DNA of 64,000 bases from CAINVV01 sp963663675 (GCA_963663675.1 OY760498.1:3472001-3536000); one strand, 5' to 3'. Positions 6,278-15,534 are shown, numbered from the stretch's first letter. Translations and numbers: made by a program. Notes: a model not told the origin generated them from the letters alone.

Positions 6278-9200
6278 TTATTCTACTCCTTCAATTATGT
6301 TCCAATCCGAATGATTCATTCTCTGGTAGGAACGATATCTCCATTTAGCGTTATCCTCTGCAGCTTTGAAGAGCTCGTCCGCCTCTTTCGGAAAGGATTT
6401 TTTCAACGCTGTATAACGCACTTCACCATTGAGATAATTCTGGAATTTGCTCCAATCCGGCTCTTTGGAATCGAGTTGGAATGGGTTCTTGCCTTCATCC
6501 TCCAGTTGAGGGTTGTACCGGTACAGGTGCCAGTAACCACATTCTACCGCCAGTTTCTCTTCTTCCTGTGTACGACCCATCGAACGCAATCCGTGAGCAA
6601 TACAAGGTGAATACGCAATAATCAGGGATGGGCCCGGATAGGCTTCCGCTTCGCGGATGGTTTTCAGGTACTGGGCCTGGTTGGCCCCCATAGCAACCTG
6701 TGCAACATACACATAGCCATAACTCATTGCAATAACACCGAGGTCCTTTTTCCTGATACGCTTGCCGGCAGCTGCAAATTTTGCAACAGCACCAATAGGA
6801 GTGGATTTGGAAGACTGTCCCCCTGTGTTGGAGTATACTTCGGTATCCAGCACCAGGATATTGACATTCTGTCCGGAAGCCAGAACATGGTCAAGACCGC
6901 CGTAACCGATGTCATAGGCCCAACCGTCACCGCCAAAGATCCAGATTGATTTCTTGATCATATATTGCTTCAGGGATACCAGCTCCATGGCATATTTTTC
7001 ATTTTTGCCACTGAGTGCAGCAAGAACTTTAGTAGTGGCAGCCTCAGAACCTGCGGCATCTTCCCTGTTCTCAAGCCACTCGTTGAAAGCTTCAGCTTCA
7101 GCAACAGATACCCCTGCTTCAATGGCATTTTTCATAATCCCGGCAATACGGTCACGGTTGAAAGTAACACCTTCGTTCATACCAAAACCATACTCTGCGT
7201 TATCTTCAAAGAGACTGTTGGCCCATGCTGGTCCGCGTCCGCTCTCCTTGTTAAAAGTGTATGAAGTCGCGGGAGCAGATCCACCATATATAGAAGAACA
7301 TCCTGTTGCATTGGCTACCATCATGCGCTCACCGAACAATTGAGTAATCAGCTTGATATAAGGTGTTTCCCCGCAACCCGCACAAGCACCTGAAAACTCG
7401 AAGAGCGGCTGGGCAAATTGTGAGTTTTTAACTGTTTTGTCAACTTCAACCAGTTTATCCTTGTAAGTAACATGTTTGGCAATTGCATCCCAGCGTGGAA
7501 CATGCTGAAGCTGAGACTCGAGCGGTTTCATCACGAGGGCTTTTTCTTTCGACGGACAAACATCGGCACAGTTGCCACAACCGGTACAATCGTAAGGAGA
7601 TACCTGGATGCGGAATTGAAGTCCGGCAAACTGTTTGCCATTCGCCTTCACTCCGGTTGTTCCTTCAGGCAGCATTGCCATCTCTTCTTCACTGATGAGG
7701 AATGGACGGATGGCTGCATGAGGACAAACATATGAACACTGGTTACACTGGATACAGTTTGCGTCGATCCACTCAGGAACATCAACGGCAATTCCCCTCT
7801 TTTCAAAAGCGGTAGTACCTGAAGGAAATGTTCCGTCTTCGATGCCTTTGAAAATGGATACAGGAAGATCGTCACCTTTCTGAGCATTGATCACGTCAAC
7901 CGCCCTGCGGATGAATTCCGGACGGTCTGTATCTTCCCCCTCGACCTCAACAACCAGGTTGGCCCATTCTTTAGGGACTTCAACTTTTACTACATTGTTA
8001 CCACCTGCATCAACAGCAGCAAAATTCATGTTAACGATTTGCTCGCCTTTCATGCCATAAGATTTCACGATAGCCTTTTTCATCTGGTCAACAGCCAGTT
8101 CATAAGGAATGACATTCGTGATTTTGAAGAAAGCTGCCTGCATGATAGTATTGGTGCGATTGCCAAGTCCAAGGTCTACAGCAAGTTTAGTACCGTTGAT
8201 AATGTAAAATTTGATTTCATTTTCAGCCAGGTACTTCTTCATGTTTAACGGAAGCCTTTTTAACACCTCTTCTTCTTCCCATATGGTATTCAGAAGGAAA
8301 GAACCTCCTTTTTTCAGTCCTTTCAATATATCGTATTGATTGATATACGCCTGTACGTGACATGCTACAAAATCAGGAGTCGTTATCAAATAGGTGGAAC
8401 GGATCGGGCTGTCACCAAAACGAAGGTGCGAAGCTGTAAATCCGCCCGACTTTTTGGAGTCATAGGCAAAATATGCCTGACAATATTTGTCGGTTGCTGA
8501 ACCAATGATCTTGATAGAGTTTTTGTTGGCTCCAACGGTACCATCAGAACCCAATCCGTAGAATTTGGCTTCATAGATGTCATCCGGCGATACTTTTATC
8601 TCAGGGAGCAATGGCAGTGAGGTAAAGGTAACATCGTCAACTATACCGATGGTGAATTTGCCTTTTGGCTCCTTCATCTCCATATTCTTGTACACTGCAA
8701 TGATCTGGGATGGTGTAACATCTTTTGATCCAAGGCCATACCTGCCACCTACGATAATGGGGCAATTTTCCTTGCCGTAGAAAGCATCGCGGATATCCAG
8801 GTAAAGCGGTTCACCATTTGCTCCCGGTTCTTTGGTTCGGTCAAGAACAGTGATCTTCTTCACAGTCGAAGGCATTACATTGAAGAAATATTTGGTGGCA
8901 AACGGACGGTAAAGGTGAACACTTACCATACCGCATTTTTTGCCCTGTGCATTCAGGTAGTCGATCGTTTCCCGGATAGTTTCTGTAACAGAACCCATGG
9001 CAACGATCACATTTTCAGCATCTTTTGCACCATAATAGGTAAAAGGGTGATATTCCCTGCCAGTAATTTTGGTAATTTCCTGCATGTATGCTTCAACCAC
9101 ATCCGGAACGGCATCATAAAATGGATTGCAAGCCTCTTTCGCCTGGAAGAAGATATCCGGATTCTGCGCAGTTCCACGGGTAACAGGATGCTCAGGGTTC

Positions 9201-9829
9201 ATCGCCCTGTCGCGGAAAGCCTGCAGCGCTTTCGGATCTATCAGGGCTGCAATTTTCTCCTGATCCATCGCCTCAATCTTCTGAATCTCATGAGAGGTAC
9301 GGAAACCATCAAAAAAATTAAGGAAAGGTATACGGGTTTTCAGTGTTGCCAGGTGTGCAACCCCACTGAGATCCATAGTCTCCTGAACAGAACCGGAAGC
9401 AAGCATGGCAAAACCTGTTTGACGACATGCATAAACGTCGCTGTGATCGCCAAAGATCGAGAGAGCGTGTCCTGCCAGTGCACGTGCACTAACGTGAAAA
9501 ACTGTAGGCAACAACTCACCCGCAATCTTGTACATGTTGGGGATCATAAGCAGGAGCCCCTGGGATGCAGTGTAGGTCGTTGTAAGCGTACCCGATTGCA
9601 GCGAACCGTGAACAGCACCTGCGGCGCCTCCTTCACTTTGCATCTCAGTTATGCGCATTTTCGTACCCCAGATATTTTTACGGCCATTGGCCGCCCACTC
9701 ATCCACAACCTCTGCCATCGTTGAGGACGGAGTTATTGGATAAATACAGGCTACCTCACTAAACATGTAGCTGATGTAAGAGGCAGCGTAGTTACCGTCA
9801 CAGGTGATAAACTTTTTCTCTTTTGTCAT
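6278..9829 (-). CDS. nifJ: Pyruvate:ferredoxin (flavodoxin) oxidoreductase
   Basis: Single-chain PFOR of 1183 residues that converts pyruvate and CoA to acetyl-CoA and CO2 while reducing ferredoxin or flavodoxin; cytoplasmic and central to fermentative metabolism. Domains in order: domain I opening with CDGNYAASYISYMFSEVACIYPITPSS; domain II; the CoA-binding region; a two-cluster ferredoxin domain with CIQCNQCSYVCP at about residue 690 and CTGCGNCADVCP at about 750; then the TPP-binding half with CAGCGETPY near 813 and GGDGWAYDIGYGG near 966. All cysteines for three [4Fe-4S] clusters are present. Length and domain order match the anaerobic homodimeric enzyme. The ATG at 9829 gives the standard MTKEKKFITCDGN start. 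It has its own terminator and is monocistronic. Confidence 0.97.
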   Translation of the reverse strand: MTKEKKFITCDGNYAASYISYMFSEVACIYPITPSSTMAEVVDEWAANGRKNIWGTKMRITEMQSEGGAAGAVHGSLQSGTLTTTYTASQGLLLMIPNMYKIAGELLPTVFHVSARALAGHALSIFGDHSDVYACRQTGFAMLASGSVQETMDLSGVAHLATLKTRIPFLNFFDGFRTSHEIQKIEAMDQEKIAALIDPKALQAFRDRAMNPEHPVTRGTAQNPDIFFQAKEACNPFYDAVPDVVEAYMQEITKITGREYHPFTYYGAKDAENVIVAMGSVTETIRETIDYLNAQGKKCGMVSVHLYRPFATKYFFNVMPSTVKKITVLDRTKEPGANGEPLYLDIRDAFYGKENCPIIVGGRYGLGSKDVTPSQIIAVYKNMEMKEPKGKFTIGIVDDVTFTSLPLLPEIKVSPDDIYEAKFYGLGSDGTVGANKNSIKIIGSATDKYCQAYFAYDSKKSGGFTASHLRFGDSPIRSTYLITTPDFVACHVQAYINQYDILKGLKKGGSFLLNTIWEEEEVLKRLPLNMKKYLAENEIKFYIINGTKLAVDLGLGNRTNTIMQAAFFKITNVIPYELAVDQMKKAIVKSYGMKGEQIVNMNFAAVDAGGNNVVKVEVPKEWANLVVEVEGEDTDRPEFIRRAVDVINAQKGDDLPVSIFKGIEDGTFPSGTTAFEKRGIAVDVPEWIDANCIQCNQCSYVCPHAAIRPFLISEEEMAMLPEGTTGVKANGKQFAGLQFRIQVSPYDCTGCGNCADVCPSKEKALVMKPLESQLQHVPRWDAIAKHVTYKDKLVEVDKTVKNSQFAQPLFEFSGACAGCGETPYIKLITQLFGERMMVANATGCSSIYGGSAPATSYTFNKESGRGPAWANSLFEDNAEYGFGMNEGVTFNRDRIAGIMKNAIEAGVSVAEAEAFNEWLENREDAAGSEAATTKVLAALSGKNEKYAMELVSLKQYMIKKSIWIFGGDGWAYDIGYGGLDHVLASGQNVNILVLDTEVYSNTGGQSSKSTPIGAVAKFAAAGKRIRKKDLGVIAMSYGYVYVAQVAMGANQAQYLKTIREAEAYPGPSLIIAYSPCIAHGLRSMGRTQEEEKLAVECGYWHLYRYNPQLEDEGKNPFQLDSKEPDWSKFQNYLNGEVRYTALKKSFPKEADELFKAAEDNAKWRYRSYQRMNHSDWNIIEGVE

Positions 9830-9936
9830 TTTTTTGATATTAATGTATTAACTATCGGTTTATTACTATTTTAAATATCGCATCTATCAGTACCTGACTA
9901 AATTACACAAAGTAATTCTGTCCCAACCTGAATAAT

Positions 9937-9985
9937 CTCATATCTCATGTCTCATATCTCATATCTCATGTCTCATATCTCATGT
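9937..9985 (+). repeat. 7-bp tandem array (CTCATRT)
   Basis: Seven consecutive heptamers, CTCATAT or CTCATGT, between the 5' side of nifJ and the 3' end of the ATPase gene. The array ends five bases before the ATPase stop codon. A different unit and period from the 8-bp arrays at 5.6-6.2 kb. Confidence 0.9.
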
Positions 9986-9990
9986 CTATC

Positions 9991-11169
9991 CTAATAAAGG
10001 AATCCAAAAAGCCAGAGTGGTATCGTATTCCCTTCTCCGGTTTCTATCATATCAGCAGCCGCGAAACAATTTTCACCCTCCGTTTGCGTGTACTTTCCCC
10101 CAATTACAAATTCGTACTTATCATCTACACGGAAATCGAGCATTTTGGCTGATTTCACACTGTGTCGGTAACCAACCTGGTTGTAAAAGAAGGTAGTCCT
10201 CAGATTCCTGTTATTGATATTGTCCGGGGCAATGATGTGCAAAAGATTGGTATTGTGCAGGTAAACCAGTTCAGGCTTCTGAAGCTGACCATTGTTGCCG
10301 TTTTCAAACAGCAGGTCAATAAGCCTGGCATTCTTCAGATAACGGAGGTAATTTAACACAGTTGCCCGGGATGTCTCAATCTCGGCGCTTAATTTACTGA
10401 CATTAGGTGACAAAGGCATCTGGGCTCCAATCAGTTGCAATAGCTTTCGCAGTTTTGGCAGGTATTTAATTTCAATCTGGTTGAGATAGGTCAGATCAAT
10501 CTCCAGCGCAAGGTTGACATGCCTAAGAAGACTCTCACCATAGAATTCCGGATTCTTGATAAAATAAGGATAATAGCCGCTTTTCAGGTATTCGGGGAAA
10601 TAAGCCAGCGGCCTTACAATACTTATTATTTCAGGAACCAGTTCCTTGTGCCTTAACAGGATATCCTCCAGGAAAAGTTTGCCGAAATTGCTGCCAGTGC
10701 GGTAATTCAGGAATTCACGGAAGGACAAGCCTTCAAGATGGTAAATTTTGGCTATATCTCTCAGGGCATCATTGCCCTCAAAAATCCTCAAAACAGGCGA
10801 ACTGCTGAAAATAAGCTGAAGCCCGGGTAACTCATCGTAACATTGCCTTAATTCGTTCGACCAGTTTGGATATTTATGAATCTGATCAAGTACCAGCACC
10901 TTTCCGCCACGTTTGTAAAATTCATCAGCAAATGAAAAGATCCTCCGTCTTGAAAAATAAAAATCGTTGAGGTTCACGTAAAGACAGTCACGCGAATCAC
11001 CATATTTCTCTTTGATAAAATTCAAAAGAAATGTAGTCTTGCCTACACCACGGAACCCCTTGATACCAATTATCCTGGCATTCCAGTCTATCTCATGGTA
11101 AAGCTCCCTGACAATCCTTACATCTCCGGCGCTGACCAATAGTTTATGTGCTTCGAAAAAATATTCCAC
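9991..11169 (-). CDS. AAA-family ATPase with DUF4143-type C-terminal region
   Basis: P-loop ATPase of the kind often annotated as 'ATP-binding protein, DUF4143', common in Bacteroidota genomes; function not established. Seen: ARIIGIKGFRGVGKTT with the Walker A lysine at about residue 44, a Walker B-like VLVLDQIHKYPNW, and a later sensor-like LIFSSSPVLRI. Next come a winged-helix segment (LSPNVSKLSAEIETSRATVLNYLRYLKNARLI) and a C-terminal beta-rich part with DFRVDDKYEFVIGGKY, which resembles a degenerate nuclease-like fold. The frame extends to a TTG at 11214, but the GTG at 11169 (VEYFFEAHKLL) matches the usual N-terminus of the family and is preferred. The gene stands alone, flanked on its 3' side by a heptamer array. 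Confidence 0.8.
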   Translation of the reverse strand: MEYFFEAHKLLVSAGDVRIVRELYHEIDWNARIIGIKGFRGVGKTTFLLNFIKEKYGDSRDCLYVNLNDFYFSRRRIFSFADEFYKRGGKVLVLDQIHKYPNWSNELRQCYDELPGLQLIFSSSPVLRIFEGNDALRDIAKIYHLEGLSFREFLNYRTGSNFGKLFLEDILLRHKELVPEIISIVRPLAYFPEYLKSGYYPYFIKNPEFYGESLLRHVNLALEIDLTYLNQIEIKYLPKLRKLLQLIGAQMPLSPNVSKLSAEIETSRATVLNYLRYLKNARLIDLLFENGNNGQLQKPELVYLHNTNLLHIIAPDNINNRNLRTTFFYNQVGYRHSVKSAKMLDFRVDDKYEFVIGGKYTQTEGENCFAAADMIETGEGNTIPLWLFGFLY

Positions 11170-11371
11170 CTGGGCATAAATTATAGTCAACAAAAATAAG
11201 CAGAATTTACACAATTATGTAATCTCTAAATAACAATATGCTACAATGAGTGCTATTTATACTTAGTAAAAATAATTTCAGCAACTACAGTTTTCCCGGA
11301 CAGTTTAATGCCGGATATTCCGGAAATCATCGATAAATCAACATATCTGGCTTAAGAAATATAATGCGGCC

Positions 11372-11414
11372 AAAAAACAAAATGCCTGAAGTTAGTTATC
11401 CCAACTTCAGGCAT
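11372..11414 (-). terminator. rho intrinsic terminator
   Basis: Perfect 12-base arms ATGCCTGAAGTT / AACTTCAGGCAT with a 9-base loop, followed on the minus strand by TTTTGTTTTTT. It lies 34 bases after the rho stop codon. Confidence 0.85.
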
Positions 11415-11420
11415 TGTCGC

Positions 11421-11436
11421 ACAGTCGTAAAGTCTT
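11421..11436 (+). repeat. Two-unit remnant of the TANAGTCG repeat
   Basis: ACAGTCGTAAAGTCT matches two units of the right-hand array at 6136-6223 (TACAGTCG, TAAAGTCT). It lies between the rho stop codon and its terminator hairpin. It is short, so chance similarity is possible. Confidence 0.45.
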
Positions 11437-11447
11437 TCTCCGTTCTC

Positions 11448-13307
11448 CTAATTACTGTTCATGGATATGATGAACTCTTCATTTGAATTGGTTTTGGACA
11501 GGCGATCTCTTACAAATTCCATCGCTTCTACCGAATTCATTCCATTAAGGAAATTGCGCAGAACCCATATCTTATCCAGCATCGCTTTTTCAAGCAGCAG
11601 GTCTTCGCGACGGGTGCTTGATGCCAGGATATCAACAGACGGAAATACACGGCGGTTCGAAAGTTTTCGGTCAAGCTGCAACTCCATGTTACCTGTTCCC
11701 TTGAACTCTTCGAAGATAACGTCATCCATTTTAGATCCCGTATCTGTCAGGGCGGTAGCCAGGATGGTAAGTGATCCTCCCTCTTCGATGTTACGGGCCG
11801 CTCCGAAAAAGCGTTTTGGCTTGTGCAGCGCATTGGCGTCCACACCTCCTGAAAGTACTTTGCCGGATGCCGGGGCAACCGTATTATAAGCACGGGCAAG
11901 ACGGGTGATTGAATCAAGCAGGATAACAACATCATGGCCGCACTCAACCAGCCTTTTTGCCTTTTCAAGAACCATATTGGCAATCCGTACATGTCGTTCA
12001 GCAGGCTCATCAAAAGTGGAGGATATAACCTCGGCATTTACACTGCGGGCCATATCGGTCACCTCTTCTGGTCTCTCATCGATGAGCAGGATTATCATGT
12101 AAACTTCAGGATGGTTGGCCGCAATAGCATTGGCTATATCTTTCAGTAACATGGTTTTACCAGTCTTGGGTTGGGCAACGATCAATCCGCGCTGGCCCTT
12201 GCCAATGGGTGCGAACATATCTACCACCCTGGATGAAATACTGCTCGCTTTACCGGCAATATTGAATTTTTCATCAGGGAAAAGCGGTGTAAGATGTTCA
12301 AATGGAACCCTGTCGCGGATGTACTCCGGACTTCTTCCGTTAATTTCCACAACTTTCACCAGCGGGAAATACTTTTCACCTTCCTTTGGCGGACGGATAA
12401 TGCCGTGCACGGTATCCCCTGTCTTTAATCCGAAAAGTTTGATCTGCGATTGCGACACATAGATATCATCGGGTGATGTCAGGTAGTTGTAATCGGAAGA
12501 GCGCAGAAAACCATATCCTTCCTGCATGATTTCAAGCACTCCGGTCTGGTTGATAACCCCCTCAAAATCATATGATTTCTCAGCTTCCTTGGCTTCTGTC
12601 GGCTTCTGCTGTTGAGAAGTTGGTCCGATAGAACCCTTTTGCGGGAAATTTGGATTAGTCTGACTGGAAATAAACTCTTTTTTCTGGAAATTTTTGATGA
12701 TTGGCGGCCTTTTTTCTTCAGTGCGCTGTTCAGTCACCTCCTGTTCACTTTTAGCGGGTACCGCTTCCGCAATTTCCGGTTCTTCTTCCAAAACAGGAGC
12801 TGTGGAACTAACTGAAAGGATAGCTGATTCACTGCGCAAAACCCTGGGCCTGCGTTCTTTGTGGCTGACAGCATCCTTCCGTATCTTCTCATTTTTGGGA
12901 AGAAAAGGCAGAACAGAAGGAGCCTTATCGGGTTGATCTTCAGTTACCTGGCCGGAGAAAAGGTCGTCTTCCGAGACAGGGGCTTTAACAGCAGGTTCTG
13001 CGGAAGTAACCGCAGCCGGCTCGTTGGCTTGTAATTCAGATGGCTTTTTAACAATCCGGATTATTTTCTTTTCAGCAGGAACAGGAGCCTCTGCCTTGGG
13101 TTTTTGAGTCTTTGGATTACTCTTTTCTGCCGGATGCACCTTTTTTTCAGGGGGTTTGATGACAGAATCCCTGATCGCCTGTGTGTCAAGGATGGTGTAA
13201 ATTAGGTCTTGCTTTTTGAAAGACTCAATACGCTTGATATTTAGCTCTTTGCCAATTTCGCGTAATTCCGGCAAGAGTTTCTTGCTCAGTTCAAGGATGT
13301 CGTACAT
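11448..13307 (-). CDS. rho: Transcription termination factor Rho with long N-terminal insertion
   Basis: Hexameric RNA-dependent ATPase that ends transcription. The N-terminus (DILELSKKLLPELREIGKELNIKRI) is the Rho_N helical module. It is followed, from about residue 50 to 240, by a low-complexity stretch rich in Pro, Ala, Glu and Lys. Then come the cold-shock RNA-binding domain (GVLEIMQEGYGFLRSSDYNYL) and the ATPase core with QPKTGKTMLL (Walker A, near residue 380), VVILLDSITRLARAYN (Walker B) and GGVDANALHKPKRFFGAARN. The total of 619 residues exceeds the 419 of E. coli Rho mainly through the insertion, a known feature of Bacteroidota Rho proteins. The ATG at 13307 gives MYDILELS and is the only reasonable start. 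Single-gene unit with its own terminator. Confidence 0.96.
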   Translation of the reverse strand: MYDILELSKKLLPELREIGKELNIKRIESFKKQDLIYTILDTQAIRDSVIKPPEKKVHPAEKSNPKTQKPKAEAPVPAEKKIIRIVKKPSELQANEPAAVTSAEPAVKAPVSEDDLFSGQVTEDQPDKAPSVLPFLPKNEKIRKDAVSHKERRPRVLRSESAILSVSSTAPVLEEEPEIAEAVPAKSEQEVTEQRTEEKRPPIIKNFQKKEFISSQTNPNFPQKGSIGPTSQQQKPTEAKEAEKSYDFEGVINQTGVLEIMQEGYGFLRSSDYNYLTSPDDIYVSQSQIKLFGLKTGDTVHGIIRPPKEGEKYFPLVKVVEINGRSPEYIRDRVPFEHLTPLFPDEKFNIAGKASSISSRVVDMFAPIGKGQRGLIVAQPKTGKTMLLKDIANAIAANHPEVYMIILLIDERPEEVTDMARSVNAEVISSTFDEPAERHVRIANMVLEKAKRLVECGHDVVILLDSITRLARAYNTVAPASGKVLSGGVDANALHKPKRFFGAARNIEEGGSLTILATALTDTGSKMDDVIFEEFKGTGNMELQLDRKLSNRRVFPSVDILASSTRREDLLLEKAMLDKIWVLRNFLNGMNSVEAMEFVRDRLSKTNSNEEFIISMNSN

Positions 13308-13930
13308 GATTATGGTTGATTTGTAACAGAAACAAATGTTGCAAGGAGCAACAGCACGTCTACAATTTTAATTCTATAATAAATAACTTAGGAAGAAATA
13401 ATTGGGATTTTGAAGAATTGTGTCAGATTGCTAATCCAAATCCGTTACAAATGTAGCTATTAGATTTTAATTAGCAAATTTTGTGACTGTATAAAATTAT
13501 TTTTCTCCTTATCACTTGGGTCTTCCACGAAAAAAATGACGTTTGAAAACTTAGTTACGAGGCAAATTTGATCACAAATTCAATTTTATTGATAACCAAA
13601 GTAGCATAATTGAAATTTTTGAGCCCGAATAGGCTTTCAATTCCTAAATTTTCAGTATTAAAATTAAAAAATCATAAAACATAAAATTGACCACTTGCGT
13701 GGATTCTCAAGTTAGACAAAATTACATGATTAACTTAATATTAATTCTGGTGATTATGGTGATTTCTCAAATGATCAAAAAAATGTAAATAATTGATAAT
13801 CTGACACAAAATGAATTTTTTTTCTCTTGATTTTCCTTTTTTTGCCTTAATATTGTTGTATCCACGAAGGACAAATAGAGCAAAAAGGGCAGGCCACTCT
13901 TTTTGTAGTAAAAATCAAACCAGGAAAAAA
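13308..13930. other. Divergent intergenic region between rho and the sigma factor
   Basis: About 620 AT-rich bases between divergently transcribed rho and sigma genes. The frame of the sigma gene stays open back to 13811, but that stretch reads as phenylalanine-rich and unlike any sigma N-terminus. I found no convincing TAnnTTTG element, small gene or hairpin. It is a probable site for promoters and long 5' leaders of both regulators. Confidence 0.6.
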
Positions 13931-14800
13931 ATGAGACAACTTAAAATCATCAAACAAATCACCAACAGGGAAACACCCTCATTGGACAAGTACCTTCTTG
14001 AAATTGGAAAAATCCGCCTGCTCAATGCCGAAGAAGAGATATACCTTTCACAGCAGATAAGAAAAGGCAACAGGATGGCACTCGACACACTGGTAAAATC
14101 CAATCTCCGGTTCGTGATATCAGTGGCCAAACAATACCAGAACCAGGGTTTGCCCCTTGCCGACCTGATCAATGATGGCAATCTCGGTCTGATAAAAGCA
14201 GCAGAACGTTTTGACTCAACCAAAGGATTCAAGTTTATCTCCTATGCGGTATGGTGGATCAGGCAATCAATTCTTCAGTCACTGGCAGAGCAGGCCCGCC
14301 TGGTGAAGCTACCTCAGAACAAAGTGGATTCAATCAGTAAAATAAACCTGGCTTTCACAAGGCTGGAGCAGGAATTCCAAAGAGAACCCACCGCGGCAGA
14401 ACTTGCCGACATACTGCAGATGAATGTCCTGCTTGTAGACCAGTCCCTGCAGTCCAACGGGTTTCACCTCTCCCTTGATGCACCATTGTATGATGACGAA
14501 GAGCATGAAAGCAGTCAATACGACCTGTTTGCCAACGATTTTCTTCCTTCCCCCGATCAGCTGCTTATTGAGAATTCCCTTCAGGCTGAGATCCGGCGGT
14601 TGCTCTGCAAACTGGATCACCGTGAAGCAGACATTCTAACCTCCTGTTATGGTCTGAATGGTAGGCCTCTGCTTGACCTGGATGATATCGCCCGAATGTA
14701 TGGCCTTACAAGAGAACGGGTCAGGCAGATAAGGGACAACAGCATCAGAAAATTGAGGGAAGTGCCCTTTCTGACAATCTTAAGGCCCTTCATGGGGTAA
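13931..14800 (+). CDS. RNA polymerase sigma-70 factor, group 1/2 (RpoD-like)
   Basis: Short sigma-70 protein of 289 residues with the Bacteroidota RpoD N-terminus MRQLKIIKQITNRETPSLDKYL. Region 1.2 (YLLEIGKIRLLNAEEE), region 2 (NLRFVISVAKQYQNQG, then GFKFISYAVWWIRQSI), region 3 (EFQREPTAAELADIL) and region 4 (LDHREADILTSCYGLNG, then YGLTRERVRQIRDNSIRKLR) are all present. The ATG at 13931 is chosen over upstream codons because it yields the conserved start. Compared with the primary sigma of relatives, region 4 and the C-terminus (VPFLTILRPFMG) look diverged, and the region 3-4 linker carries an unusual acidic YDDEEHESSQYD. It may therefore be the primary sigma or a second, group 2 paralogue; this cannot be settled without the rest of the genome. 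rpe follows 47 bases later with its own promoter. Confidence 0.85.
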   Translation: MRQLKIIKQITNRETPSLDKYLLEIGKIRLLNAEEEIYLSQQIRKGNRMALDTLVKSNLRFVISVAKQYQNQGLPLADLINDGNLGLIKAAERFDSTKGFKFISYAVWWIRQSILQSLAEQARLVKLPQNKVDSISKINLAFTRLEQEFQREPTAAELADILQMNVLLVDQSLQSNGFHLSLDAPLYDDEEHESSQYDLFANDFLPSPDQLLIENSLQAEIRRLLCKLDHREADILTSCYGLNGRPLLDLDDIARMYGLTRERVRQIRDNSIRKLREVPFLTILRPFMG

Positions 14801-14818
14801 GTTCTTTAGAATTTTGGG

Positions 14819-14826
14819 TATATTTG
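14819..14826 (+). promoter_or_regulatory. rpe promoter -7 element
   Basis: TATATTTG, an exact TAnnTTTG match. It overlaps the TTG at 14824 that begins the longest frame of rpe, which argues that translation starts further down, at 14848 or 14857. Confidence 0.55.
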
Positions 14827-14856
14827 CTGAAACCAATATTCCCAGTCGTGAAGCGA

Positions 14857-15498
14857 ATGATTGCCCCCTCCTTGTTAGCAGCCGACTTTACCAGTCTCGG
14901 CGACGATATTCAGATGATTAACCGCAGCGAAGCCGATTGGATTCACTGCGATATCATGGACGGACATTTTGTTCCAAATATTTCTTTCGGGCTTCCTGTT
15001 GTGGAGCAAATCAAAAAAAAAGCGGAAAAACCACTGGATGTTCACCTGATGATCTCTGATCCTGACCGGTACCTGGAGCGATTTAAAGATGCGGGCGCAG
15101 ATATTCTTACTGTACACTACGAAACATGTCCGCACCTTCACCGGACCATCGGGGCCATTCGCGAACTTGGTATGAAAGCCGGCGTGGCGATCAATCCCCA
15201 TACCCCGGTGCAGATGCTGATCGATATCATGCACGACCTCGACTTGATTCTGCTTATGACGGTGAACCCGGGATTTGGCGGACAGAAATTCATCCAGGGA
15301 AGCTACAAGCGGCTGGTAACGCTTCGTCAAATGGTCAACACACTCAATAACAACGCATTGATAGAGGTAGACGGGGGCGTCAACCTCGAGACGGGAAGGC
15401 AGTTGTTTATGGCAGGTGCCGATATACTGGTAGCAGGCAACTTCGTTTTCAGTTCAGAAGATCCTACTGCAACCATCAAAGCCCTGAAAAACTGCTGA
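14857..15498 (+). CDS. rpe: Ribulose-phosphate 3-epimerase
   Basis: Interconverts ribulose 5-phosphate and xylulose 5-phosphate in the pentose phosphate pathway. TIM-barrel enzyme of about 213 residues. Seen: MIAPSLLAADFTSLGDDI, IHCDIMDGHFVPNISFG (metal and catalytic Asp), DVHLMISDP, MTVNPGFGGQKFI and LIEVDGGVN (second catalytic Asp). The ATG at 14857 is chosen; a GTG three codons upstream (14848, MKRMIAPSLL) is an equally plausible start. A TTG at 14824 lies inside the probable promoter and is rejected. Complete gene with full active site. The 3' side leads into the repeat-bearing intergenic region before tmRNA. Confidence 0.95.
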   Translation: MIAPSLLAADFTSLGDDIQMINRSEADWIHCDIMDGHFVPNISFGLPVVEQIKKKAEKPLDVHLMISDPDRYLERFKDAGADILTVHYETCPHLHRTIGAIRELGMKAGVAINPHTPVQMLIDIMHDLDLILLMTVNPGFGGQKFIQGSYKRLVTLRQMVNTLNNNALIEVDGGVNLETGRQLFMAGADILVAGNFVFSSEDPTATIKALKNC

Positions 15499-15510
15499 CT
15501 TTTCAAATAA

Positions 15511-15534
15511 ACGACTGTACGACTGTACGAGGGT
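15511..15534 (+). repeat. Three units of the TACGACNN repeat
   Basis: CGACTGTA twice followed by the variant CGAGGGTA, 13 bases after the rpe stop codon. Same unit and orientation as the left array at 5580-5667. Confidence 0.65.

Noticed and set aside
8915..9724. 269-codon frame antisense to nifJ
   Set aside because: Lies wholly within a clear essential gene, and its composition is rich in Cys, His and Arg with no motif.
11170..11214. TTG start for the ATPase gene
   Set aside because: The extra 15 residues are not family-like; GTG at 11169 gives the usual N-terminus.
14824..14856. TTG start for rpe
   Set aside because: It overlaps a TAnnTTTG promoter element and adds residues not found in the family.
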